A stretch of DNA of 7,103 nt from Deltaproteobacteria bacterium (GTDB lineage: Bacteria; Desulfobacterota; Desulfobacteria; Desulfobacterales; SG8-13), in contig JAHEIV010000152.1 in the NCBI GenBank assembly GCA_024639205.1, positions 1 through 7,103 on the forward strand, written 5' to 3'. Position numbers and translations under genes: made by a program. Under the pieces are notes generated by a model. The model worked only from the letters and a program-made list of their open reading frames with translations, was not told the origin of the DNA and did not search any database. Below are positions 1-6,568 of the stretch, in pieces. The first letter of the stretch is position 1; the number at the start of each line of letters is the position of its first letter.

Positions 1-1
1 C

Positions 2-355
2 GCCATCGGAGGCGCCGACGCCGTGCTGATCGTCACCGAACCTACGGTATCGGGTATCCACGATATGCAGCGGGTGGCCAACCTGGCAAATCATTTCAAG
101 GTCCCGGCAATGGTCAGCGTAAACAAGTATGACCTCAACCCGGAAATGACCGCGCAAATCGAGGCATTTGCCCGGGTCACCGGCCTGACGCCTACCGGAA
201 ACGTTCCCTTCGATCCCCTGTTCACCGAGGCCGTGGTTCAAGGACAAACGATTTTCGAACGCAAACATGGGGGTCCGGCAAAGAAGGCGGTCCGGGAGCT
301 CTGGCGACACGTGGGGACCCATTTGGGGTTTACGGCCGAATCCGTTCGTGAATAG
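2..355 (+). CDS. MinD/Mrp-type P-loop ATPase, C-terminal part (5' end outside window)
   Basis: The last 117 codons of an open frame that enters from the left edge and ends at TAG 353-355. A GTG at 23 is only an internal valine codon. The visible part begins within the nucleotide-binding fold: a hydrophobic strand (AVLIVTEPT), then S-G-I-H-D-x-x-R, a second strand (VPAMVSVNKYDLN) and a closing helical tail. The V-T-E-P-T-x-S-G-x-H-D signature and the N-K-x-D-x-N motif are typical of the MinD-superfamily ATPases that carry an inserted ferredoxin domain and are common in anaerobes. The Walker A motif and any ferredoxin insert lie upstream and cannot be seen. Family members are about 280-300 residues, so roughly 40% is present. 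The next gene encodes an Fe-S scaffold, 63 bp downstream on the same strand, which suggests a role in Fe-S or metallocofactor handling. A plain Mrp/NBP35 protein is an alternative, but the sequence fits the ferredoxin-containing MinD group better. Confidence 0.85.
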   Translation, partial: AIGGADAVLIVTEPTVSGIHDMQRVANLANHFKVPAMVSVNKYDLNPEMTAQIEAFARVTGLTPTGNVPFDPLFTEAVVQGQTIFERKHGGPAKKAVRELWRHVGTHLGFTAESVRE

Positions 356-418
356 CTTAGCTGCATTGCCGCCCGATGGCAACTTCGAAATCAGGCCCGG
401 CAGTCGAAGCAGGCACAG

Positions 419-844
419 ATGACGGAAACACCCTTTAATTTCTGGCAGGATCACTCCGATTATTACCTGGAGATGGCCTTTCGCGCCGACCGGCATGGAA
501 GCATCGCCCACCCGGACGGGTACGGCAGGCACACCGGCAAGTGCGGGGATACGGTCGAAATCTTTCTAGCCGTCAGCGAGGGCCGCATCGAATCGGTGAT
601 GTTTCAGTTAGACGGCTGCCTGAACACCAACGCTTGCGCCAACACGGTGGCGCGCCTGGCAGAAGGCAGGTCGGTGCTCGAAGCATGGGAGCTTCGACCG
701 GAAGAGGTGATCGAAACCCTGCAGAGCCTGCCGCTGGACCATTACCACTGTGCAGAGCTGGTGGTGGGCGCATTTCACCGGGCCCTTGCCGAACACAACG
801 AACTGCAGCGCCGGCCCTGGAAAAAGAACTACCCGCCCCGGTAG
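419..844 (+). CDS. IscU/NifU-like iron-sulfur cluster assembly scaffold protein
   Basis: A 141-residue cytoplasmic protein resembling the IscU/NifU N-terminal domain, which builds Fe-S clusters and passes them to apoproteins. The expected ligands are visible: C42 in K-C-G-D with the conserved D44 (IscU C37/D39), C67 in D-G-C-L-N-T (IscU C63), and H110-C111 in H-Y-H-C-A-E-L (IscU H105/C106). An additional cysteine, C73, follows at C-x5-C in N-A-C-A-N-T. Length and architecture (scaffold domain only, no ferredoxin-like or C-terminal Nfu domain) match stand-alone scaffolds. The N-terminus diverges from housekeeping IscU (F-N-F-W-Q-D-H-S-D-Y-Y-L-E-M). The C-terminus ends in a basic tail (R-R-P-W-K-K-N-Y-P-P-R). 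The ATG is preceded by AGG with a short spacer, a weak ribosome site. There is no IscS, IscR or HscAB gene beside it, so it looks like an accessory scaffold paired with the upstream MinD-type ATPase rather than part of an isc operon. Confidence 0.88.
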   Translation: MTETPFNFWQDHSDYYLEMAFRADRHGSIAHPDGYGRHTGKCGDTVEIFLAVSEGRIESVMFQLDGCLNTNACANTVARLAEGRSVLEAWELRPEEVIETLQSLPLDHYHCAELVVGAFHRALAEHNELQRRPWKKNYPPR

Positions 845-852
845 GCCGATTG

Positions 853-880
853 GCACCATCGGTGCGTTTTCAGGAAAACG
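853..880. terminator. Overlapping inverted repeats between convergent genes, possible terminator
   Basis: Between the scaffold stop (844) and the lipoprotein stop (911) lie two short inverted repeats. GCACC-ATC-GGTGC (853-865) is followed directly by GTTTT, the layout of a weak Rho-independent terminator for the plus-strand genes. Its T-run overlaps a second perfect repeat, CGTTTTC-AG-GAAAACG (865-880). The stems are only 5 and 7 bp, and the second has a loop too small to form fully. Termination here is plausible from position and shape but not certain. Confidence 0.4.
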
Positions 881-910
881 GAAGCGTTGTTCCTCCTTCG
901 CAGGCAGCCT

Positions 911-1378
911 TCACCCCAACAGGAGGGGACGTTTTTCACGCGCATTGTGGGTAAAGGCCACCGAAACCGTTCCGGGGGGAATGTCAACAGTCTGCTCCAG
1001 GTTCGATTTGGCCGCACCGCGACCCGCACCCGGCGAATAGAGCGCTTTGCTGCCGATGGTCTTTCCCTCTGCGTCGAGAAAGTTGATCCAGATGCTGAGC
1101 GAATCCAGTCCCCTTCGCGGAACGAGCTTGCCCTTGAACGCGAGCTTTCCGCCGCCGGACGAATCCGCCTGTCGGTACACCAGCTGGTACTCCATCGTGT
1201 AATCGGTGGTTTTGACCACCGACTCGAAGGGAGCGCCGGCGGTAAGGGGAATCCGCTGGTCTTCTCTGATGGATGCACCGCTGCAGCCCAAGACAACCGC
1301 GGCGGCGACGGCTGCAAGCAGCACCGGCGAAAATACGAACCGGCGGACCGTGACTTGGGCCGGCAACTGGTTTGTCAT
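911..1378 (-). CDS. Predicted lipoprotein of unknown function
   Basis: A 155-residue protein on the minus strand. A basic, then hydrophobic N-terminus (R12-R13, then about 16 apolar residues) ends in the lipobox V29-L-G-C32. This predicts signal peptidase II cleavage and lipid attachment at C32, leaving about 124 mature residues. Residue +2 is Ser, which under the E. coli Lol rule favours the outer membrane. The mature part has no other cysteine and no membrane segment, and it alternates short polar and hydrophobic stretches (Y-T-M-E-Y-Q-L-V-Y, L-S-I-W-I-N-F-L, G-T-V-S-V-A-F-T-H). That suggests an all-beta sandwich-like domain, which is inference only. The start at 1378 is chosen because GAGGA (1388-1384) sits 5 nt upstream. 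In-frame ATGs at 1381, 1390 and 1435 are alternatives with poorer ribosome sites. The gene begins about 60 bp after the formate dehydrogenase stop and probably shares its transcript. I do not recognise the family. Confidence 0.7.
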   Translation of the reverse strand: MTNQLPAQVTVRRFVFSPVLLAAVAAAVVLGCSGASIREDQRIPLTAGAPFESVVKTTDYTMEYQLVYRQADSSGGGKLAFKGKLVPRRGLDSLSIWINFLDAEGKTIGSKALYSPGAGRGAAKSNLEQTVDIPPGTVSVAFTHNAREKRPLLLG

Positions 1379-1439
1379 CATTTTCCTCATTTTTGAAACC
1401 CATCGCCGACGCTGTCTGCCGCCAAACGGCGCCATCGCG

Positions 1440-4208
1440 TCAGGCTGCCCGGGAAAGCCTTACCGCACAGACCTTGTATTCCGGGATCTTGGACACCGGG
1501 TCGAGCTGGGCATTGGTCAAGCGATTTGCGGCCGCCCCGGCAAAGTGAAAGGGGATAAAAACGGTCCCGGACACCGCCTTGTCCGACACCTGGATCCGGG
1601 CCTGTATCTTGCCCCGTCGGGAGGCGATCTCCACTCTTTCTCCGTTCTCCAACTCGTAGAGAGCGGCGTCTTTGGGTGATATTTCCACAAAGCACTCCGG
1701 CACCCGCTCGTTGAGTCCGTCGGTCTTCATGGTCATCGTTCCGGTATGGTAGTGGTACAGCACTCGTCCGGTGGTCAGGTAAAGCGGATAGTCGTCGTCG
1801 GTCTGCTCCGCCGGCGGGATGTAATCGATGGCGTGAAACAGCCCCTTGCCGCGGGTGAACTGCTCCCGGTGCAAAATCGGCGTGCCGGGATGTCCCGGGG
1901 TCGGGCACGGCCAGTGCAGTCCGTCCTGCTCGATGCGCTCATAGCTGATGCCGGCATACGACGGTGTTACCCGGGCCAGCTCGTTGAATATCGCCTCGCT
2001 GTCTTCGTAGTGCATCTCAAAGCCCATCCGGGTTGCCACCTCGCACAGAATCTCCCAGTCGTCCTTGGCCTGACCGGGCGGATCAACGGCCTTGCGGATC
2101 CGCTGGACCCGACGCTCGGTATTGGAAAAGGTGCCGTCTTTTTCCGCAAAGCTCTTGGCGGGCAGCACCACGTCCGCCAGTTCGGCGGTTTCGGTCAGAA
2201 AGATGTCCTGCACCACCAGAAAGTCGAGGTGTTTCAGGCTTTGTTCGGCATGATTCAGGTCGGGATCGGAAACAAGCGGGTTTTCGCCTATGATATACAA
2301 GGCCTTGAATTCACCCTCGTGGGCCTTGGGAACCATCTGGGTGACAGTGAGCCCCGGTTGGGTGGGCAGATCGGTCACGCCCCAGGCCTCCTCCATTTTC
2401 TTGGCGATGGCAAGATCGCTCACCGCCTGGTAGCCGGAGTAAACGTTCGGCAGGCCCCCCATATCGCAGGCGCCCTGCACGTTATTTTGACCGCGCAACG
2501 GGTTGACCCCTCCCCCGGGGATCCCCATGTGACCGCACAGCATGGCCAAATTGGCAAGCGATTTGACGTTGTCGGTGCCATGGGAGTGCTGGGTAATCCC
2601 CATGCAATACAGGATGCTGGCAGCCCCGGCACCTGCGTACAGGCGTGCGGCGGCGACCAGGTCCGCGGCCGGTATGCCGGTGATCTCCTCGACGAACTCG
2701 GGAGTGAACTTTTCGACCATTTTCTTCATTTCGTCAAACCCCTCGGTGCGGGTTTCCACGAAACTTTGGTCGTACAGGTCTTCGCTGATGATGACACGCA
2801 TCATGCCGTTGATCCAGACAACGTCCGTGCCCAGATTCTGGCGCAGCCACAGGTGGGCGAACCGGGCCAGTTTTATGCGCCGCGGATCCACCAGGATCAG
2901 CTTGGCTCCCTTGAACGAAACCGCCCGCTTGATGTGGCGGGAAAGTACCGGATGGTTTTCAGTGGTGTTGGATCCGGTTACCAGGATGACATCGGCATCC
3001 TCGATGTCGCCGATGGTGTTCGTCATGGCACCGCTTCCGAAGGCTGCGGCCAGACCGGCCACGGTGGAGGAATGTCAGAGCCGCGCGCAGTGGTCGATGT
3101 TGTTGGTTTTGAGCACCGCGCGGGCGAACTTGTTGGCGATGTAGTTTTCCTCGTTGGTGATCCGCGCCGATGTCAGCACGCCGATCGCGTCCGGTCCGTG
3201 GGACTGCTTGATGCTGCCAAGACGCTGGGCCACCAGGTCAAGGGCCTCTTCCCACTGCGCCTCTCGAAACTGCCCGTTTTCCTTGATCAGCGGAACGGTA
3301 AGACGCTGGGGGGCGTGGATGAAGTCAAAGCCGAAACGGCCCTTTACGCAAAGCGAACCGAAATTAGGAGTTCTGTCCTCCACTCCGGAAACCTTGACCA
3401 CTTTTTCGTCCTGCACGTGCAGGTACATCTGGCAGCCGACCCCGCAGTAGCTGCAGGTGGTGCGTACTTTCTGTGCGGTCCACGGCCTGACCTTGTAGCG
3501 GGCGTCTTTTTCCACCAGAGCCCCCACCGGGCAGGCCTGCACGCACTCACCGCAAAACACGCAATCCGAGTCTTTCAGCGGTCGATCTCCGGCCGCAATA
3601 ATCTTGGCTTTTGCACCCCGATAACCCACGTGGATGGCGTTGTTGACCTGGATCTCGTTGCAGGCCTGGACGCAGCGCCCGCACTGAATGCAACGCGAAA
3701 AGTCCCGCACGATGAATGGGTTGACGGTCTCCATGGGATAGGCGGTTTCAGTGGCTGAAAACCGCTCGCCGGTTACCTGGTAGCGGTATGCCAGGCCCTG
3801 AAGGCGGCAGTCACCCCAGACCGGGCATAGCTCGCCGCTGCCGTCGTCGCTGCGCACGGCAAGCTGAAAGCTGGTCCAATCCTGACCGTCGCTTCCACGG
3901 ACCGCACAATTGTGGTTTCCGGAAGAAAGCAACAACTGCAGGATCAACCGCCGGGCGCGCACAACGGCCGGCGATTCGGTCAGCACGATCATGTTTTCGG
4001 CAGCCGGAGTAACACAGGCAGGCAGCAGGTTGCGCGCCCCCTGGACATCCACCACGCAGATCCGGCAGGCGCCGGTTGGAACGGCATCTTTTAGATGACA
4101 AAGGGTCGGAATGTCGATGTCCCGGCGCCGGGCCACATCCAGAATCGTCTCTCCGGGTGTGAATGAGAAGTCGTTTCCATTGATTACCATCCGTTGTTCA
4201 GCGGCCAT
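1440..4208 (-). CDS. fdhA: Selenocysteine-containing formate dehydrogenase catalytic (alpha) subunit, read through an in-frame TGA
   Basis: Catalyses formate/CO2 interconversion at a Mo- or W-bis-MGD centre, passing electrons through Fe-S clusters. It is 922 residues with Sec378 encoded by TGA 3077-3075; the frame is open before and after it. In order: a NuoG-like 2Fe-2S domain (C37, C48, C51, C65); an irregular His/Cys region (H99, C101, C128, C134); two 4Fe-4S ferredoxin motifs (C173/176/179/183 and C216/219/222/226); the molybdopterin 4Fe-4S domain (C252-x2-C255-x3-C259-x27-C287, then K289); Sec378-H379; an R-G-Q-N-N-V-Q-G-A-C-D-M-G stretch near 572-584, whose R572 is probably the counterpart of E. 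coli FdhF R333; and a C-terminal dinucleotide-binding domain from about 807. There is no Tat signal, so it is probably cytoplasmic. The ATG at 4208 has AAAGGAGA upstream, with a longish 12-13 nt spacer. No NuoE/NuoF-like, FdhD or hydrogenase gene is adjacent, so the electron acceptor is unknown. Some annotations would use the symbol fdhF. A Sec-containing oxidoreductase of another specificity is possible but less likely. Confidence 0.93.
3046..3077 (-). promoter_or_regulatory. Bacterial SECIS element for Sec insertion
   Basis: Twelve nucleotides after the TGA, the mRNA can form GUGGCC-GGUCU-GGCCGC (3062-3046), a perfect 6-bp stem (five Watson-Crick pairs and one U-G) around a GGUCU loop. In E. 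coli fdhF the SelB-binding hairpin has an AGGUCU loop starting about 18 nt after UGA. Here the GGUCU loop starts 19 nt after it. The match in loop sequence, stem length and distance supports a functional bSECIS. The hairpin lies inside the coding sequence and encodes V-A-G-L-A-A. The E. coli stem has a bulged U that is absent here. Confidence 0.87.
3075..3077 (-). other. Selenocysteine codon (TGA recoded as Sec378)
   Basis: The triplet reads TGA on the minus strand, in frame with both halves of the formate dehydrogenase gene. The flanking residues are N-N-I-D-H-C-A-R-L before and H-S-S-T-V-A-G-L after. This aligns with E. coli FdhF, where Sec140 lies between C-C-A-R-V and H-G-P-S-V-A-G-L, so the codon falls exactly on the metal-ligand position. 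The histidine that follows Sec in the family is conserved as H379. Confidence 0.94.
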
Positions 4209-4220
4209 AGTTTTCTCTGT

Positions 4221-4228
4221 TCTCCTTT
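4221..4228 (-). promoter_or_regulatory. Ribosome binding site for the formate dehydrogenase gene
   Basis: AAAGGAGA on the minus strand is a strong match to the anti-Shine-Dalgarno sequence, 12-13 nt before the ATG at 4208. It decides for this start over the in-frame ATG at 4190 (residue 7), which has no purine-rich site before it. The spacer is longer than the usual 5-9 nt. Confidence 0.65.
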
Positions 4229-4287
4229 GCCTGACGGGATCTTTACTGCAGTCGCAGGTGCTGCCAAAAAATTCAGCGCCTGTAACT

Positions 4288-4314
4288 GTTATAAAAATAA
4301 TCGAGTCTTGTCAA
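4288..4314 (-). promoter_or_regulatory. Candidate sigma-70-type promoter of the formate dehydrogenase gene
   Basis: On the minus strand, a perfect -35 box TTGACA (4314-4309) is followed by TATAAC (4293-4288) as the -10 box. The 15-bp spacer is shorter than the preferred 17. The spacer and -10 region are distinctly AT-rich against a GC-rich background. Transcription would start near 4281, giving a leader of about 70 nt before the ATG. The short spacer suggests either a weak promoter or one that needs an activator. Confidence 0.55.
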
Positions 4315-4331
4315 CGCGTGAAGCCGAGCGA

Positions 4332-4347
4332 CGGCAGGTATCTGCCG
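4332..4347. repeat. Inverted repeat upstream of the formate dehydrogenase promoter, possible operator
   Basis: CGGCAG-GTAT-CTGCCG is a perfect 6-bp inverted repeat with a 4-bp centre. Its middle is about 28 bp upstream of the -35 box centre, near -58 relative to the predicted start, a usual position for an activator site. No T-run follows on either strand, so it is not an obvious terminator. A chance repeat in GC-rich DNA is possible. Confidence 0.35.
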
Positions 4348-4547
4348 GTGTATTTCAAGCTTTGCACGCAGACGCGAAAAATGTCCATGTGGTGAAAAGC
4401 GGGGGTCAGGACAAGGCAGTTGCTTGATTGGAAGCAAAGCGCACAGGCGAGCAGATCTGCAGGGGCGGGTGATAAGGCCCCCGGGGTCTTTCGTGAGACG
4501 TGGGGCAGCGCAGCCGTGGGCCCTGGAATGCAAGATGGAAAAAGAAG

Positions 4548-6458
4548 CTAGAACAGATCCAGTTCGAGCTTTCGCTCCCGAATGTGAGCCAGCACCCGTT
4601 TCAAGAATGCTTCCTGGGTGACGCCGTGCTTCACCACTCCATCCAGGGTTCGAACGGCCAGGGTGCCGGCTTTCATTTCCTTTTGCCCAACAGTCAGCGT
4701 CAATGGAATCTGGGAGATCTGCGCTTCGCGGATCTTTTTGTTGAGGCTCTCGGTTCGGCTGTCCACCTCAGCCCGAAGTCCGTGTTCTGCCAACTCTGCC
4801 CGTACCTGGTCCGCATACGGCACCAGTTCGTCGTTGATCGGCAGCAGGCAGACCTGCACCGGGGCCATCCAAAGCGGAAACCGGCCGGCAAAATGTTCGA
4901 TCAGGATGCCGAAGAATCGCTCGATGGATCCGAACACCGTCCGGTGAATCATGGTCGGCCGATGCTTCTCGTTGTCCTGGCCGACGTAAAACAAATCGAA
5001 GCGCTCCGGCAGCGACATGTCGAGCTGGATCGTTCCGCACTGCCAGGTTCGACCCAATGCGTCCTTGATGTGCAGATCGATCTTGGGTCCATAGAAAGCC
5101 CCGTCGCCCTCATTCACCAGGTATTCCTTACCATAGGATTTCAGGGCCGCCTCCAGACCGGCAGTAGCCGTCTCCCACTGGTGGTCGGTTCCGATCGATT
5201 TTTCGGGGCGGGTGGAAAGCTCCAGATGAAATCCGAGCCCGAAGGTGCCGTAGATGCGCTCTTCGAGCTGCAGCAGGGCCAGGATTTCTTCCTGGATCTG
5301 TTCGGAAGTCATGAAAATATGAGCGTCGTCCTGGTGGAAGGCCCGGACTCGAAACAAACCGTTCAAAACCCCGCTCAACTCGTGGCGATGCACCAGGCCG
5401 ACTTCCGCCTGCCGAAGCGGCAAATCCCGATAGGAGTGGCGCCGGGAGCCGAACAGCAGCATCCCACCGGGGCAGTTCATCGGTTTGATAGCATAGTCGG
5501 TCTCGTCGATAGCGGTGAAATACATGTTTTCCCGGTAGTTTTCCCAGTGGCCGCTGCGTTCCCAAAGCGTTCGATTCAGGGTGATCGGCGTTTTCGTTTC
5601 CACGTAGCCGGCCGCACGGTGCTCATCGCGCCAGTAGTCGAGCAGGGCATTCCACACCACCATTCCCTTGGCGTGAAAAAACGGCATCCCCGGCGCTTCA
5701 TCGTGAAAACTGAACAGATCCAGCGCCGCCCCCAGCTTGCGATGGTTGCGCCGGCGCGCCTCCTCCAGAAAGTGCAGATAAGCCTTCAGATCCTTTTTGT
5801 CGAAAAAGGCCGTTCCGTATATGCGCTGGAGCTGGGCGTTGTTCTGGTCGCCTCGCCAGTAAGCGCCGGAGACCTTCATCAGCTTAAAAGCTTTTATGAA
5901 GCCGGTATGCGGCAGATGAGGTCCTCGGCACAAATCGGTGAAATCCCCGTGTTTGTAAAAGCTGATCGTCCCGTCATCCAACTCACCGATCATCTCCAGT
6001 TTATAGGGCTCATTGCGATAGAAATCGACAGCCTCGGCTTTGGATACCACCTCCCGTCTGAAAGGGAGTTTGGCCTTGATGGCTGCTTTCATCTCCGCTT
6101 CGATCCTGGCGAAATCCTCTTCCGAAACCGGCCCCATGTCGATGTCATAGTAGAACCCGTTTTCAACAGCCGGCCCAATGGTCAGATGCGCGTCCGGATA
6201 CAGATGCAAGATCGCCTGCGCCATGACATGGGCCGCACTGTGGCGCAGCACCTCGATCGCTTCCGGGTCTTTTGTGGTGATCAGGCGCACCGGGGTATCC
6301 GCTTCAAAACGGGTGCTCATGTCGAGGATCTGGCCGTTTATTTTCACGGCCACGCAATTACGCGCAAAGCCCTCCGAAATACTCCGGGCAATCTCGAACC
6401 CGGTGGGCGGCGCTTCAAAAGCCTTTATGTTGCCGTCGGGAAATGTTATGCGTATCAT
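4548..6458 (-). CDS. thrS: Threonyl-tRNA synthetase
   Basis: A complete 636-residue class II synthetase that charges tRNA-Thr with threonine in the cytoplasm; E. coli ThrRS is 642 residues. Domains in order: TGS (about 1-62); the editing domain that removes mischarged serine, with its metal-type residues H73-x3-H77 and C177-x3-H181 all present; the catalytic core (about 245-530); and the C-terminal anticodon-binding domain (about 532-636). The zinc that selects threonine is held by C329 (M-N-C-P-G-G-M), H380 (D-D-A-H-I-F) and H505 (M-I-H-R), all present. Class II motif 2 is seen at R-H-E (358-360) through F-R-V-R-A-F, and motif 3 at G-S-I-E-R-F-F (510-516). The start at 6458 begins the TGS domain correctly, although the preceding ribosome site (GAAAG) is weak. 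The usual downstream infC-rpmI-rplT genes are absent; a formate dehydrogenase gene follows after 339 bp. Confidence 0.98.
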   Translation of the reverse strand: MIRITFPDGNIKAFEAPPTGFEIARSISEGFARNCVAVKINGQILDMSTRFEADTPVRLITTKDPEAIEVLRHSAAHVMAQAILHLYPDAHLTIGPAVENGFYYDIDMGPVSEEDFARIEAEMKAAIKAKLPFRREVVSKAEAVDFYRNEPYKLEMIGELDDGTISFYKHGDFTDLCRGPHLPHTGFIKAFKLMKVSGAYWRGDQNNAQLQRIYGTAFFDKKDLKAYLHFLEEARRRNHRKLGAALDLFSFHDEAPGMPFFHAKGMVVWNALLDYWRDEHRAAGYVETKTPITLNRTLWERSGHWENYRENMYFTAIDETDYAIKPMNCPGGMLLFGSRRHSYRDLPLRQAEVGLVHRHELSGVLNGLFRVRAFHQDDAHIFMTSEQIQEEILALLQLEERIYGTFGLGFHLELSTRPEKSIGTDHQWETATAGLEAALKSYGKEYLVNEGDGAFYGPKIDLHIKDALGRTWQCGTIQLDMSLPERFDLFYVGQDNEKHRPTMIHRTVFGSIERFFGILIEHFAGRFPLWMAPVQVCLLPINDELVPYADQVRAELAEHGLRAEVDSRTESLNKKIREAQISQIPLTLTVGQKEMKAGTLAVRTLDGVVKHGVTQEAFLKRVLAHIRERKLELDLF

Positions 6459-6471
6459 TTTATGCTTTCGT

Positions 6472-6500
6472 TTGATCGATTATTGAATACAAACTATAAT
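6472..6500 (+). promoter_or_regulatory. Promoter of the RNase D-type gene
   Basis: TTGATC (6472-6477) and a perfect TATAAT (6495-6500) are separated by exactly 17 bp, a near-consensus sigma-70-type promoter on the plus strand. Transcription would start near 6507, giving a leader of about 60 nt before the ATG at 6569. It lies within the 110-bp region between divergent genes. The thrS promoter must lie in or overlap the same stretch, but no equally good minus-strand pair was found. Confidence 0.7.
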
Positions 6501-6568
6501 ATGTAAGGAATACTCACTGGTGGGTCAAGAGAAATCTTGTCACGCGTCAACCCAACCCGGAAAACTGT

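Larger units (their letters stand above)
4209..4547. other. 339-bp intergenic region between thrS and the formate dehydrogenase gene
   Basis: This gap holds the candidate promoter, ribosome site and inverted repeat listed separately, all in its left half near the formate dehydrogenase start. The thrS-proximal half (about 4350-4547) has no convincing open frame in any reading. It contains a short GC-rich dyad (AAGGCCCC/GGGGTCTT near 4474-4490) that could contribute to thrS termination, but there is no T-run after it on the minus strand and a mismatch in the stem. No tRNA or recognisable small RNA was seen. Confidence 0.6.

Noticed and set aside
366..382. A hairpin TTGCC-N7-GGCAA between the ATPase and scaffold genes.
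   Set aside because: The stem is only 5 bp and no T-run follows. It is not convincing as a terminator and the two genes look co-transcribed.
1440..3062. A separate 540-residue oxidoreductase starting at the GTG at 3062.
   Set aside because: This start lies inside the SECIS hairpin, has no ribosome site role of its own, and would omit the Fe-S domain and the metal ligand. It is the 3' part of the selenoprotein gene.
3075..3077. The TGA as a nonsense mutation making the formate dehydrogenase a pseudogene.
   Set aside because: It lies exactly at the family's Sec position, both flanks are fully conserved in frame, and a SECIS-like hairpin follows at the right distance.
1746..3758. A 670-codon open frame on the plus strand.
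   Set aside because: It is antisense to the formate dehydrogenase gene, shows no recognisable motifs, and is explained by GC-rich codon structure of the real gene.
4235..4270. A sigma-54 promoter (GG-N10-GC) for the formate dehydrogenase gene, as in E. coli fdhF.
   Set aside because: A TGGCA occurs on the minus strand, but no TTGCA-like half sits at the required distance; the spacings seen are 8 and 14 instead of 10.
4459..4500. A Rho-independent terminator for thrS at the AAGGCCCC/GGGGTCTT dyad.
   Set aside because: On the thrS strand the stem has a mismatch and almost no loop, and no T-run follows, so it is mentioned only within the intergenic entry.
4500..6506. A 668-codon open frame on the plus strand.
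   Set aside because: It is the antisense shadow of thrS, whose product is unmistakable, and the translated sequence has no domain features.
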